64,000 bases of DNA, from the NCBI RefSeq assembly GCF_004345675.1, contig NZ_SLWU01000009.1:1-64000 (forward strand), given 5' to 3'. The first letter of the stretch is position 1. Each line of letters begins with the position of its first letter. The notes under the pieces are model-generated. The model was not told the origin of the DNA. It saw only the letters and a list, made by a program, of their open reading frames with translations, and searched no databases. Below, one piece after another: positions 11,600 to 20,784 of the stretch. The position numbers and the translations under genes are program-made. This stretch comes from Caldanaerobacter subterraneus (lineage in GTDB: Bacteria; Bacillota; Thermoanaerobacteria; Thermoanaerobacterales; Thermoanaerobacteraceae).

Positions 11600-13777
11600 C
11601 TATCCTCGTTTTAATTTATCAATCACAAGGTGAAGAAAAAGAGGTCCAAAAAACACCGACATAGTAGAAGCAGCTATCACCCCAGAATCATTAAAAGCCA
11701 AAGCCATGAGCACTCCTACTAGGGTCGATATGCCTCCTTTAAAAACATAAGGATGTTCTTTTAATACCTCTATAAAAACTTCCCTTACAGCAAAGAACAA
11801 GAAAATCAAAATAGCAGAAAGTGCAAGTAAAACCCTAGACCATATAGAGTATTTTATGAGCTTGTAGTTCATCAAAAGTTTTCTCTCAAAAATTTGAAAC
11901 AAAGCTTTAAAGCCGTGGCTTTTTACCAGAGCAAAAGTTTGTCCCATGTGAGTCTGCTGTGACAAAGGCTTCAAATAGTCAACATAAAAAAGCACCGCCA
12001 AAAGCATTAAAATTGATACAGCAATAAAAGAGATTTTTTTTGCGTCAATTCTCTTGTCACTTAGTAAAAGAATTGAAATTCCAAAGGCAACAAAACCAGT
12101 TATAGCACCCCCTACTTTGGCTCCCAGGGCTGGGGAGGCTATAAAAAATAGGACTAATCCGTAGATAAAAAATGCCAAAAACAAAGCTGTTTTTTTAGAA
12201 AATTTCTCAAAAAGAAACGCTGTAAAGCAGAAAGTTGCGCCGATTAAAACTCCCATGTATTCATTTCCAATGCCGTAAAAGCGCGCTCCAGCTATCACAT
12301 CATAACTTAAAAGAGAATTCTTAAGCAAATGCTGCCCTGTAGCGAGGTCTACCATCAAAACAGAGGCTGTTGCTAAAGATATCCAGAAGTAAAAAGAATA
12401 ACCATACTGCACAATCTTGCCCAATGTAAACACCAAAACAACACTTATGACTAAGAGAAAAAACACTGCCTTCATAAAAGTATAACAATTAAAAAGGGGC
12501 AGCAGCAGAAAAGAAAGAGGCATCGCCGACATAAAAAAGAGCAAATACTTGCTGTAATGAGAATATTTCTTTAATAAAAATGCTGCAAAACCTATGAGGA
12601 TAAAAGTTCCTATTTGAAAAATTCCATAAGCTTTCAAAAAAAGTGGCCTTGAAGAATAATTAAAAACCAATTTTTCGCTTTCCCTCAATAATTCTTGAGG
12701 TGAACCTTTTACTCCAGAATTATATACAGGATGCCCCGTAACATAAGCTGGAATTGGTATACCCAAATATTTCAAAATTGTGGGCATAAAGTCTGTATTA
12801 GTCACAATGCCTGTCCTTTTTGTAGTGTCTGAAATGGCGTACCCTTCTGTAAAACCCGGTCCAAATAAAATAAAAGGAGTCAAATAACTTTTTAAAGACA
12901 TATCCTTAGAAGGAGGGAGGGGAGTCAAAACTATGTACAAAGTATTAGAATCCCCTTCCTTTATAACCCTTTCAATAAAGCTGTCTGCCTCTCTCAATGC
13001 CTTTTTTCTATATTTTTCATTTATTCTATCCATTGCAAACCTTTGATAGTCATTAGCCCTTAAAGTATCCCCCAGTTGAAAGGCTATCAAGTCCATCTTG
13101 TCTTTTAACTCCAGGTATTTTTGATAAAGAAATTCGTAATCTGTGGATACGCCAAAAGGGCTCATCACATCCCTCTTCAAAACAGAATCGCTCACATCGC
13201 CAAATTCTACAATCCCTTTCTCATTCATAAATATCAAAGGAGCATACCTTTTAGGTTCAATGGTATTTCCCTCATTTCCCAAAACAGCAATCTTCTTGCC
13301 AGTATTTTCTAAGAGGTTCCCCATAGCACCCGGAATGACAATGTGATTTCTTAAAAGGTTATTTCTTTCAATTTGAGCTATATCTAAATTGACAATATTG
13401 TAAAACTGCGGCTTCAAACCGGTATTCCTTTTAAACACAGAAGCTGCTGATTCCCCATAAACCAGCTCTGAGGCGTTAAAATTTAAAAAAGCCTTTTCAG
13501 AACCTACTGCCCTTGTACCACACCCTAGGGTCATGTACACATTTTCTGGGGTCTTTGCCCCATCAGAGTTTACAGTCATCAATCCGTATGTGCCATTTTC
13601 CATCAAATACCTTATAGTGGGAAGGTCATTGGACAGGTAGTCATTTAAGTTTACTCTGTCCACTATAAAAATTATCACTTTTTTAGAATCAAAACCATAA
13701 GCCGAACTTGGCATGAAAAATTGAAAAGATAGTGATAATACAAACGCTGCGATTAGTGCTTTTCTGATTACTCTCAT
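11600..13777 (-). CDS. Large membrane protein with extracytoplasmic phosphatase-like domain
   Basis: About 725 residues; exact function not recognised. A signal-peptide-like N-terminus ends near AYG (residue 30). Residues 35-385 resemble the alkaline-phosphatase/sulfatase fold (VIIFIVDRVNLNDY at the start, LTPFILFGPGFTEG, TDFMPTILKYLGIP as the typical late motif). About ten to twelve hydrophobic helices follow (390-725). Such N-terminal phosphatase plus multi-TM proteins occur in clostridia without an assigned role. The ATG at 13777 has GGAGG 6 bases upstream. It lies between spoIIP (10 bases away) and the glycosyltransferase, pointing to envelope metabolism. Confidence 0.8.
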   Translation of the reverse strand: MRVIRKALIAAFVLSLSFQFFMPSSAYGFDSKKVIIFIVDRVNLNDYLSNDLPTIRYLMENGTYGLMTVNSDGAKTPENVYMTLGCGTRAVGSEKAFLNFNASELVYGESAASVFKRNTGLKPQFYNIVNLDIAQIERNNLLRNHIVIPGAMGNLLENTGKKIAVLGNEGNTIEPKRYAPLIFMNEKGIVEFGDVSDSVLKRDVMSPFGVSTDYEFLYQKYLELKDKMDLIAFQLGDTLRANDYQRFAMDRINEKYRKKALREADSFIERVIKEGDSNTLYIVLTPLPPSKDMSLKSYLTPFILFGPGFTEGYAISDTTKRTGIVTNTDFMPTILKYLGIPIPAYVTGHPVYNSGVKGSPQELLRESEKLVFNYSSRPLFLKAYGIFQIGTFILIGFAAFLLKKYSHYSKYLLFFMSAMPLSFLLLPLFNCYTFMKAVFFLLVISVVLVFTLGKIVQYGYSFYFWISLATASVLMVDLATGQHLLKNSLLSYDVIAGARFYGIGNEYMGVLIGATFCFTAFLFEKFSKKTALFLAFFIYGLVLFFIASPALGAKVGGAITGFVAFGISILLLSDKRIDAKKISFIAVSILMLLAVLFYVDYLKPLSQQTHMGQTFALVKSHGFKALFQIFERKLLMNYKLIKYSIWSRVLLALSAILIFLFFAVREVFIEVLKEHPYVFKGGISTLVGVLMALAFNDSGVIAASTMSVFFGPLFLHLVIDKLKRG

Positions 13778-13787
13778 TTCCAACCTC

Positions 13788-14948
13788 CTACTTGAAGTCC
13801 TCCTGTTGTTTTATTACCTCACTTATAGCTTTCGCCAAATATTTTGTGGTAGCAATGGCTTCTTCCAGAGTATTGTAATTGCTACCCAGCTCTATGAGAA
13901 TTGCCTTTTCAAGCACATGCTGATTATACTCGCTGTAGGGTTTGACCTGCACTCCCAAAGAAAGGCCGGGGTAGAGCTCATTCAACTTGTCATTTATCTT
14001 TTTTGCAAATTCATAATTTTTTCGCCAGTCCTCATTCATTTCAGGGGTTCTCCTCGAACCTATTATGAAGGAAACTCTCGCCACTTTCTCTCCGTTTATC
14101 TCTATAGTATATTTTTTCCTAAACTCTTGATTCGGCAAACTGCTAAGTGCAGGTATAGACTCCACTCCTGGTTTCATCACCGCTCCATATCCGTCTCTGT
14201 GCAGGTCAATTGCGGCTTTTATAGAGGGATACTCCTTTAAAATTCTCTTTAACGTCACCAGTGAATTAACATAAGACTTATCATAATTATAATCGTGAAT
14301 GGTCTTGTCGTGCAAGACGGGAATCCCTTCTTTGATTAAATATTCAGCAAGATACTCTCCCACTTCCGCCACAGTGTAGTTTAAATCATCTGTTCTGTCG
14401 TACCCATATCTCGCAACATACCTGTTCTCTTCGGTTGCAGCAAAAGCCTCCATTGTATGAGTGTGATATATCAAAAGATAGGGCTTTGAATTATCCCCTT
14501 TTTTCTCCTCCCCAGAGGGTTCTTTTTTCTCCTCTTTTCTTTCCTCTGCTACTTTAGGCGGAGGTATTATTACCTTCTCTTCTTCGCCTTTTGTTACCTG
14601 GGTAACTTTTTGATATTTCTTGTAATCCACTTGAGCAAAAACTGGAATTTGAAATTTTATCAAATTAAGCGGGTCCTTAATCTTAGCATGCAAAAAAGCT
14701 GAAAAAGTCAAATCCTTTCCTGTATATCCACAAGATGCAAAAGCGACTTCCACCACCGGGAAAGAATAGTTAATGGAAGTCACAAAAAGGCTGTCCAACT
14801 TGTCATACTCTTCTGAAAAAGAATCCTCAATGACCTGTTTTACAGTGACTTTCTCTGGCTGTATCATCCAATTATACAAAAGCAAATTAAGGAGCACAAG
14901 TAGCAAAAAAAGCAATTTCCCTATCTTTAATATATTTCCCCTGTACAA
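13788..14948 (-). CDS. spoIIP: Stage II sporulation protein P
   Basis: About 386 residues. SpoIIP is the peptidoglycan amidase/endopeptidase of the DMP complex that drives engulfment. One N-terminal membrane anchor (LLFLLLVLLNLLLYN) precedes a Lys/Glu-rich linker and the catalytic domain with LIYHTHTMEAF and AAIDLHRDGYG and a late Glu (ILIELGSNYNTLEEA). The frame opens with GTG at 14957, directly abutting the SD; the TTG at 14948 has GAGGTG 5 bases upstream and is preferred. It follows gpr, as in Bacillus. Its SD lies in the 3' arm of a perfect hairpin. Confidence 0.93.
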   Translation of the reverse strand: MYRGNILKIGKLLFLLLVLLNLLLYNWMIQPEKVTVKQVIEDSFSEEYDKLDSLFVTSINYSFPVVEVAFASCGYTGKDLTFSAFLHAKIKDPLNLIKFQIPVFAQVDYKKYQKVTQVTKGEEEKVIIPPPKVAEERKEEKKEPSGEEKKGDNSKPYLLIYHTHTMEAFAATEENRYVARYGYDRTDDLNYTVAEVGEYLAEYLIKEGIPVLHDKTIHDYNYDKSYVNSLVTLKRILKEYPSIKAAIDLHRDGYGAVMKPGVESIPALSSLPNQEFRKKYTIEINGEKVARVSFIIGSRRTPEMNEDWRKNYEFAKKINDKLNELYPGLSLGVQVKPYSEYNQHVLEKAILIELGSNYNTLEEAIATTKYLAKAISEVIKQQEDFK

Positions 14949-14951
14949 AAG

Positions 14952-15004
14952 AAGCACCTCTCTTTGGTTTTATATTCATATATTTATTCCAACAAGAGGT
15001 GCTT
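14952..15004 (-). promoter_or_regulatory. Hairpin sequestering the spoIIP ribosome binding site
   Basis: AAGCACCTCT (14952-14961) and AGAGGTGCTT (14995-15004) are perfect complements with a 33-base AT-rich loop. In a gpr read-through transcript the 3' arm holds the spoIIP SD (GAGGTG), so translation would be masked. There is no U-run after the stem. Confidence 0.65.
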
Positions 15005-15015
15005 TAGTACCATAT

Positions 15016-15981
15016 TTAGTGAAGGAGCTGGTTCATCTCTTTCTCTGTGAGGCCCGGTTGAAGAGCCAGGTTAATCCCTCGCGAAATAACCGAAGCTATA
15101 TTCTTAATTAAAAGGTCTATTTCTTTAGGGGTTACCACCAGATTTTGAACATGAGGAGACAAAACCTCCTCAATTAAACTGTATTTCTCCTGCTTATTCA
15201 TATTCTCTAAAACCCTGTAAAATACGCTCTCCTTACTGGTCTGTTCTGACAACTCCTTTACCAGATATTCAATAGTATCATGGGCAATTGTCACAGCATC
15301 CACCACTGTGGGCACGCCTATTGCTATTACAGGAACTCCTAAACTTTCTGAAGTAATAGAAAGCCTCCTGTTGCCTACACCCGACCCTGGGCTTATCCCC
15401 GTGTTTGAGATCTGTATTGTGGTGGAAAGCCTTTCTAACCTTCTTGAAGCTAAAGCGTCAATAGTAATAACCAGATCCGGTTTTACCCGGTCCACTACTC
15501 CTTTTAAAATTTCGGCAGTTTCAATCCCGGTTATACCCAATACCCCTGGAGAAAAGGCGCTCACAGACCTTATCTCATCTCCAAATTGTAGGGGCGCATA
15601 TTCTTTAAGATGCCTTGTCACAACTATATTGGATACCACTCTTGGTCCTAAAGCATCTGGAGTTACATTCCAGTTCCCAAGCCCTACTACTAGCACATGG
15701 CTGTCTTTTTTAAGCTGTGCAAGCTCAGATATTATATTTGCCAGGACTTTTGCCACTCTCTCTTCTAAATCCAAGTCCCTTTCCAAAAGCCCAGGGGCTT
15801 CAATGGTTATATAGTCCCCTACAGGCTTCCCCATTGCCTTTTCTCCTCTTTCATCAAGTATTTTAACTCTGGTAATCTTTATCCCTTCCTCTCCTTCCTC
15901 CCTTATGCTGACTCCGGGTATTTCTCTCTCTTTATAAAGCTCGCGGGCTTCTAAAGCCAAGTCAGTTCTTATCCCAAGCAC
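15016..15981 (-). CDS. gpr: Germination protease (spore protease)
   Basis: About 321 residues. GPR degrades small acid-soluble spore proteins during germination; made as a zymogen that self-processes. Conserved segments include IRTDLALEA near the N-terminus, VVGLGNWNVTPDALGPRV, and ALASRRLERLSTTIQI. The frame opens with GTG at 15990, but a GTG at 15981 has GAGGTG 6 bases upstream; I take the latter. It lies just after the holin-like gene and upstream of spoIIP. Confidence 0.94.
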   Translation of the reverse strand: MLGIRTDLALEARELYKEREIPGVSIREEGEEGIKITRVKILDERGEKAMGKPVGDYITIEAPGLLERDLDLEERVAKVLANIISELAQLKKDSHVLVVGLGNWNVTPDALGPRVVSNIVVTRHLKEYAPLQFGDEIRSVSAFSPGVLGITGIETAEILKGVVDRVKPDLVITIDALASRRLERLSTTIQISNTGISPGSGVGNRRLSITSESLGVPVIAIGVPTVVDAVTIAHDTIEYLVKELSEQTSKESVFYRVLENMNKQEKYSLIEEVLSPHVQNLVVTPKEIDLLIKNIASVISRGINLALQPGLTEKEMNQLLH

Positions 15982-15986
15982 AATTA

Positions 15987-16313
15987 TCACCTCAGCTCAG
16001 TGGGCACAAAGGCGTCTATTAAACCTATTACAAAAGCAGCCAAAAGAGCTCCTACTACAGTGGTATGGATGGTAGGAACGATGAACTGTGAAATGTATAT
16101 CACAACCGCCGCTACAATAAATCCCACAATCCCACGGCTTCTTGGAGAAATGTTTTTGCCCAGTATAAGCTCCACAATATAGCCCAGTATGGCTATTACC
16201 ACTGCAGAAATAAGGGCTCCCCAAAATCCTGCCACACTAAATCCGGGGACAAGATACCCTACCACCATAAGCACAATAGCAGAGACAATAAAGCGAATTA
16301 TCGTCTGAAGCAT
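15987..16313 (-). CDS. Phage-holin-family (YvlD-like) integral membrane protein
   Basis: 108 residues, four hydrophobic helices (LQTIIRFIVSAIVLMVVGYL, then FWGALISAVVIAILGYIV, IVGFIVAAVVIYISQFIV, VVGALLAAFVIGLIDAF). It matches the small membrane family named 'phage holin family 4'; in Bacillus the relative YvlD sits in an envelope-stress operon, and there is no phage context here. Its stop lies 6 bases before gpr. A longer in-frame ORF to 16658 exists, but the ATG at 16313 has AGGAGGTGA directly upstream and the rest is antisense to rpsT. Confidence 0.88.
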   Translation of the reverse strand: MLQTIIRFIVSAIVLMVVGYLVPGFSVAGFWGALISAVVIAILGYIVELILGKNISPRSRGIVGFIVAAVVIYISQFIVPTIHTTVVGALLAAFVIGLIDAFVPTELR

Positions 16314-16344
16314 CAAATCACCTCCTCTATTTATGATAGACAAA

Positions 16345-16374
16345 TTGACAAATTTTATACGTTTGTGGTAAAGT
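16345..16374 (+). promoter_or_regulatory. Possible distal rpsT promoter
   Basis: TTGACA (16345-16350), 18-base spacer, TAAAGT (16369-16374). It lies 47 bases upstream of the better-placed promoter at 16392. Confidence 0.5.
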
Positions 16375-16391
16375 AAAAGATGTATTAATTC

Positions 16392-16420
16392 TTGAAAAAC
16401 TAATTTATTCATGGTAAAAT
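16392..16420 (+). promoter_or_regulatory. rpsT promoter
   Basis: TTGAAA (16392-16397), 17-base spacer, TAAAAT (16415-16420), giving a leader of about 20 bases with GAGGAGGTG at 16432-16440. Confidence 0.8.
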
Positions 16421-16446
16421 TAAATTCGATTGAGGAGGTGGACCTT

Positions 16447-16728
16447 TTGGCAAACACAAAATCAGCAAAAAAGAGAATAGCCATCATTAAAAAAAGAACT
16501 CTTCGCAACAAAATGATAAAGTCAAGAGTGAAGACTTTTATAAGAAGGTTCAATGAAAGTCTGGCTACAAAAGACATAGAAGCCATCAAAGAGAGATTGA
16601 GACTGGCAGTAAAAGAGCTAGACAAAGCTGTAAGCAAAGGTGTGCTCCATAAAAACACTGCTGCCAGGAAAAAATCGAAGCTTTATGCAAAATTTAACGC
16701 TCTGCTAAAATCTGCAAGCAATGAATAA
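16447..16728 (+). CDS. rpsT: 30S ribosomal protein S20
   Basis: 93 residues, rich in Lys/Arg; begins (M)ANTKSAKKRI, the conserved S20 N-terminus, and binds 16S rRNA in the small-subunit body. The start is TTG at 16447, 6 bases after GAGGAGGTG; the upstream in-frame ATG at 16411 lies inside the -10 region and is not used. One of few plus-strand genes in a minus-strand region. A strong terminator overlaps its stop. An unusual start codon is a known control feature of rpsT in other bacteria. Confidence 0.96.
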   Translation: MANTKSAKKRIAIIKKRTLRNKMIKSRVKTFIRRFNESLATKDIEAIKERLRLAVKELDKAVSKGVLHKNTAARKKSKLYAKFNALLKSASNE

Positions 16729-16755
16729 AGCGTACCTTCAAAGTACGCTTTTTTA
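16727..16755 (+). terminator. rpsT intrinsic terminator
   Basis: AAAGCGTAC (16727-16735), 7-base loop, GTACGCTTT (16743-16751) running into TTTTTT. The same stem lies at the 3' end of holA on the other strand but with a poorer U-run. Confidence 0.9.
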
Positions 16756-17769
16756 TTGCTTGCATAATTTTTTTATGAGATTTTCCAGCGCAAATGAAGG
16801 CTCTGTTCCACTTTTTAATGCTATGTCGCACCTCAAACACTCTTTGTACGCCTTATACAAATCTTCTCTTGTAAAAAGCTTGCTCTGCCTTACGATATCA
16901 TCTACAGCAAAGAAAGGAATGCCTAAGTAACTGGCTATAGACTTTTTATCGAAAGCCTTTCCTTCTAGAGATTTCAACTTTGCAATAAGCCTTATCTGCC
17001 TTGCAATCATCGTCAAGATTATAAGCGGCACTTCCCCTTTTGAAAGAAGCGCATAAAGAGCTCTATAAGCCTCTTTCTCTTTTTTCATCCCTATTGCATT
17101 CACAAGGTGAAACACGTTCTGCTGGAGAGTAACTGAAAGCACCTCTCTTGCTTCCTCTAAATCAAGCGTTTCCCCTTCTGAATAGGCTATCACTTTCTCC
17201 AGTTCATTCACAATTGAGTAAAGGTCAGTTCCTATGTTTTTCACAAGATATTCTACATCCTTTTTTGCAGCCTTTTTACCGTGTTTTTTTAAGAAATAGC
17301 CGGCATAATTAACTGCCTCTTCCGGAGTAAGCTTTTTAAACTCCACCACAGCAGCTTCTTTTTCCATAAACTTGTACAATTTTTTTCTCGAATCTATTTT
17401 TTCCCCACTTACAACTACAACAACAAGACTAGTATTTCCTAGCACCATGTTTTTAAAATAATCAGTAAGCCTTTTTAACTCTTTATCACCTATCTTGGAA
17501 AGCTGTTCTTCTTCATTTTTCACCACTACAATTTTATAATTTGAAAAAAAAGGGAGAGTCTCGCAATTCTCAATGATGGCTTCTACGTATTCCTCCGGAT
17601 TTTCCCTCTCAATTACAATGTAATTCATATCCTCAAACTCTGGCACCAAGAGCCTTGCCTTCAACCTCTTAACAGCATCTAAAAGCAAAAATCTCTCTTC
17701 TCCGTAAAAAAGGTATAAAGGAGCTATCTGTCCCTTTTTTATGCTTTCTACAAATTCCCTGTAGTTCAT
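16753..17769 (-). CDS. holA: DNA polymerase III delta subunit (clamp loader)
   Basis: 338 residues. Delta opens the beta clamp within the clamp loader. The N-terminus APLYLFYGEERFLL is the typical HolA opening; a AAA-like domain and C-terminal collar helices follow (LTMIARQIRLIAKLKSLEG). The start overlaps the comEC stop by 4 bp. comEC-holA followed by convergent rpsT is the normal Firmicutes order. Confidence 0.93.
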   Translation of the reverse strand: MNYREFVESIKKGQIAPLYLFYGEERFLLLDAVKRLKARLLVPEFEDMNYIVIERENPEEYVEAIIENCETLPFFSNYKIVVVKNEEEQLSKIGDKELKRLTDYFKNMVLGNTSLVVVVVSGEKIDSRKKLYKFMEKEAAVVEFKKLTPEEAVNYAGYFLKKHGKKAAKKDVEYLVKNIGTDLYSIVNELEKVIAYSEGETLDLEEAREVLSVTLQQNVFHLVNAIGMKKEKEAYRALYALLSKGEVPLIILTMIARQIRLIAKLKSLEGKAFDKKSIASYLGIPFFAVDDIVRQSKLFTREDLYKAYKECLRCDIALKSGTEPSFALENLIKKLCKQ

Positions 17770-20045
17770 TCTTTCACTCCTTTTAAAAAGGGGTATATGC
17801 GAGCCTTTACTCCATCTGTCCTTACAATTACAGCACCATTTTCATCTGTCCTGTACAACTTTCCTCTCTCTTTTAAATATTTTACCACCCTCTCACTCGG
17901 CAGTCCATAACTGTTTTTCCCCACCTGAATCACAAAAACCTGAGGATCTGCCTTTTCTATAAACTCAGGAGTTGAAGAAGTACTGGAACCGTGATGGGCA
18001 ACTTTTAATACGTGCGTTTTTAAATCGCTTTCCTTTAAAACCTCTTCTGCCGGCTTTTCTATATCTCCTGTAAATAGAAAACTTATATTTCCGTACCTCA
18101 TCTTAAACACAAGTGCATTGTTATTTATGGGATTCTCCTCTATTAAATTGCCCGGATCTGGATGAAGAACATACACCTTTACTCCGTCTACCTCTACCTT
18201 ATCTCCCTTTTTCAAAAAAATTACAGGAACTCTCTTTTTACCTGCAACCTCCATCATCTTTTTAAAATTTTGGTCCTCTACTTTCTGAACCCCTATGAAC
18301 ACTCTATCCACCTTCATATTCTCCAAAACCGTTATAATTCCACCTATGTGGTCAATATCTGTGTGAGAAATAAAAACAGCATCCAGTTTAATGACACCTT
18401 TATAGTACAAAAATGGAAGGAGTATGTCTTCTCCTATATCAAAAGAAGAGTTAGAAAAAACAGGATTCCCACCTCCGTCTATTAAAAAAGCTCTCCCATG
18501 AGGCGTCCTCACAAAGGTGGCATCCCCCTGCCCAACGTCCAAAAAAGTCACTTCCAAATCTTTCGGAACAAAGTAATTCCAGAAAAATATCACAGCAACT
18601 ACCATGAAAGACGCCGCCACAGCTAATTTCTTTTTCCTCAACTCAATTCCACTTATCAAAATTCCTAAAACGATGTAATAAAGCACTATAACGATTACTG
18701 GAGGGATAAAAACATTTACACTGGCGTAAGGAAATTTTTCAAAAAAGGATGTTACCTTGAAAAGCAATTCTATAAAAGGTATGTTTATGTAATTTACAAA
18801 AACTGATGCAGTCGGAAATACAAATCCTAGAAAAGCCGATAAAAAGCCAAGGATTATAGCTATGTTTACAAGGGGAACTATTGCAATGTTTGACAAAAAA
18901 GATACAAAGGAAATGTAGTGAAAATAATACATAACAAAAGGAATCGTGCCTATTTGTGCAGACAAATTTAACGCTATTATGCCCTTCAAATAAGATGGCA
19001 ACTTAAAAAGCCTTTCATCAATGGGCCTGTAAAAGTACAAGATAGCAAGAGTCGCTACAAAAGAAAGCTGAAAGCCCACATCCCACAGCATTAAAGGATT
19101 AAAGAGGAGTATTAAAAAAGCAGCAAAAGAAAGAGAATTAATTGAATTTTTATTTTTCCCGTAAGTGGCTCCAATAACAGCAATAGATGCCATTACAACC
19201 GCTCTTATGACAGGGGGATTTAGTCCTGTAAGAAAAGCATAAAAAATCAAAACAGGCAGCAAAATAAAAGCTCTGTACCTGGTCAAATGAACCAAACTCA
19301 AGATGTAAAGGACAAATCCGGAAATTATAGCCACCTGCATCCCTGCAACTGCAGTGATGTAGGATATCCCCACTGTGCGAAATTGTGTCAAAATTTGGTC
19401 ATCTAGAACCTTTTCACCTAAAAAACTGGTAATGAGAAACTGAGCGTCCTTTTTAGGCATGGAAGCTAAAAAATTTTCTTTTATCCTTTCTTGAGCCCTC
19501 CAGAGAATTTCCTCAAATAGATTTGCTCTTCTTCCTATAATAGAAGTACCATAGGGATGGATGCGCATAACTGCATAAATTCCTTTTTTCCTCAAAAAAA
19601 GCTGATAATCGAATCCTCCTGGATTTGAGCTGGGCTTCGGAAGTGAGACAATTCCTCTCACTTCCACAATATCCCCTTTTTTAGGATATTCTCCCCCGTA
19701 CTGTGTTATTAATATCTTGGGCAAATTTTCAGGCTTTACCACATACTTTGCGTATCCTTCTTCCTCTTTAACATCGCAAACCTTCCCTTTTATGGCAATA
19801 AATTTTCCATCTAGCCTTTCATATGGATTAGGAGCATTAAGCGCAAATCCAGTCAAAATAGCACCTAAAAGTGCAAAAGGCAAAATCAAAAGCAAACTCA
19901 CGTTTTTACCCTTTTTATAAACAAAAAACAAGACAACCACTGAAGCCGCCATTAAAGTAAGAAAAACATAAGGCAAAAATAAGAACCTTCCAAGCAAAAT
20001 GCCTAAAGAAAAAAAAGTAGTTATATACAAAAAAGGTGCTTCCAT
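17766..20045 (-). CDS. comEC: DNA uptake channel ComEC/Rec2
   Basis: 759 residues, full length. ComEC forms the membrane channel for single-stranded DNA during transformation. N-terminal helices and an OB-like DUF4131 region (about 1-180) precede the multi-TM competence domain (about 200-480; SFLGEKVLDDQI, AGMQVAIISG, GLNPPVIRAVVMA). The C-terminal metallo-beta-lactamase domain has VTFLDVGQGDATF, ISHTDIDHIGG and VAHHGSSTSS. All parts look intact, and with comEA in the same window this points to a working natural-competence system. Start 2 bases after the MBL-fold gene. Confidence 0.95.
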   Translation of the reverse strand: MEAPFLYITTFFSLGILLGRFLFLPYVFLTLMAASVVVLFFVYKKGKNVSLLLILPFALLGAILTGFALNAPNPYERLDGKFIAIKGKVCDVKEEEGYAKYVVKPENLPKILITQYGGEYPKKGDIVEVRGIVSLPKPSSNPGGFDYQLFLRKKGIYAVMRIHPYGTSIIGRRANLFEEILWRAQERIKENFLASMPKKDAQFLITSFLGEKVLDDQILTQFRTVGISYITAVAGMQVAIISGFVLYILSLVHLTRYRAFILLPVLIFYAFLTGLNPPVIRAVVMASIAVIGATYGKNKNSINSLSFAAFLILLFNPLMLWDVGFQLSFVATLAILYFYRPIDERLFKLPSYLKGIIALNLSAQIGTIPFVMYYFHYISFVSFLSNIAIVPLVNIAIILGFLSAFLGFVFPTASVFVNYINIPFIELLFKVTSFFEKFPYASVNVFIPPVIVIVLYYIVLGILISGIELRKKKLAVAASFMVVAVIFFWNYFVPKDLEVTFLDVGQGDATFVRTPHGRAFLIDGGGNPVFSNSSFDIGEDILLPFLYYKGVIKLDAVFISHTDIDHIGGIITVLENMKVDRVFIGVQKVEDQNFKKMMEVAGKKRVPVIFLKKGDKVEVDGVKVYVLHPDPGNLIEENPINNNALVFKMRYGNISFLFTGDIEKPAEEVLKESDLKTHVLKVAHHGSSTSSTPEFIEKADPQVFVIQVGKNSYGLPSERVVKYLKERGKLYRTDENGAVIVRTDGVKARIYPFLKGVKE

Positions 20046-20046
20046 A

Positions 20047-20769
20047 CTAGATCACGTAAACTTCAAAATCTCTGACAATCTCTGTATTTTCAAAAACTTT
20101 CTTCGCTTCGTCATAATAGTCTTTTATCGATATAAGAGGTGACAGGTGTGTCAAAATAAGCTTTTTACATCCAGCTTTTTTAGCTATTTCTGCGGCTTCA
20201 GCAGCAGTCATATGAGGCCCCTGCATCCCTGTGAGAAAGTTCCCGTCACACAAGAGTAAATCTGCTCCTTCAGCAAGGGCAACTAGTTCCTCAGTGTAGA
20301 CTGTATCGGCACTGTATACAAAAATCTTATCACCTTTTTTCATTTTCACCGCATAAGTCTCAACAGGATGGTTCATTTTTTTAAAAGAAATTTCAATTTC
20401 CCCTATGTTAAGCACTGTTTCCTCATTTATCGTGTGAATTTTAAAAACATCCTTAAACTTAAGTTCTTCCAGCACATTTTCTGGAGTAGCCGGACAATAC
20501 ACATTTACAGGGTCATTTACTGTCCCTCTGGCCCTTAAAATATCCAGTGCATACCTTAAAACTAACATGTCCGACATATGGTCAGAATGAAGGTGTGACA
20601 AAATCACATGCTTTAATTCGTTAAGGTCATAATATCGCTGATACCTGCTTATCACTCCACTTCCACAATCTAATAAGATGTGAGTATCCTCATCCTCCAC
20701 TATGTATCCAGAAGTAGCGCCATAAGGAGCGGGAAAAGGTCCATAAAAGCCCAAAACAGTTATCTTCAT
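20047..20769 (-). CDS. MBL-fold (RNase Z-like) metal-dependent hydrolase
   Basis: 240 residues. Metal site LSHLHSDHMSD (HxHxDH), HPVETYAVK, SADTVYTEEL and a late His in LILTHLSPL define a metallo-beta-lactamase fold of the RNase Z/phosphodiesterase-like branch. It lacks a recognisable tRNase Z exosite arm, so it is more likely a general phosphodiesterase; substrate unknown. It has an SD (AAGGAGGTAG) and lies 2 bases before comEC and 15 after the HAD gene. Confidence 0.85.
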   Translation of the reverse strand: MKITVLGFYGPFPAPYGATSGYIVEDEDTHILLDCGSGVISRYQRYYDLNELKHVILSHLHSDHMSDMLVLRYALDILRARGTVNDPVNVYCPATPENVLEELKFKDVFKIHTINEETVLNIGEIEISFKKMNHPVETYAVKMKKGDKIFVYSADTVYTEELVALAEGADLLLCDGNFLTGMQGPHMTAAEAAEIAKKAGCKKLILTHLSPLISIKDYYDEAKKVFENTEIVRDFEVYVI

Positions 20770-20784
20770 CTCATAGCTACCTCC

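Noticed and set aside
15308-15814. Plus-strand ORF of 168 codons opposite gpr
   Set aside because: Antisense of a recognised gene with no SD or homology-like motifs.
16314-16658. In-frame upstream extension of the holin-like gene
   Set aside because: Antisense to rpsT; the ATG at 16313 has a strong SD and gives the family length.
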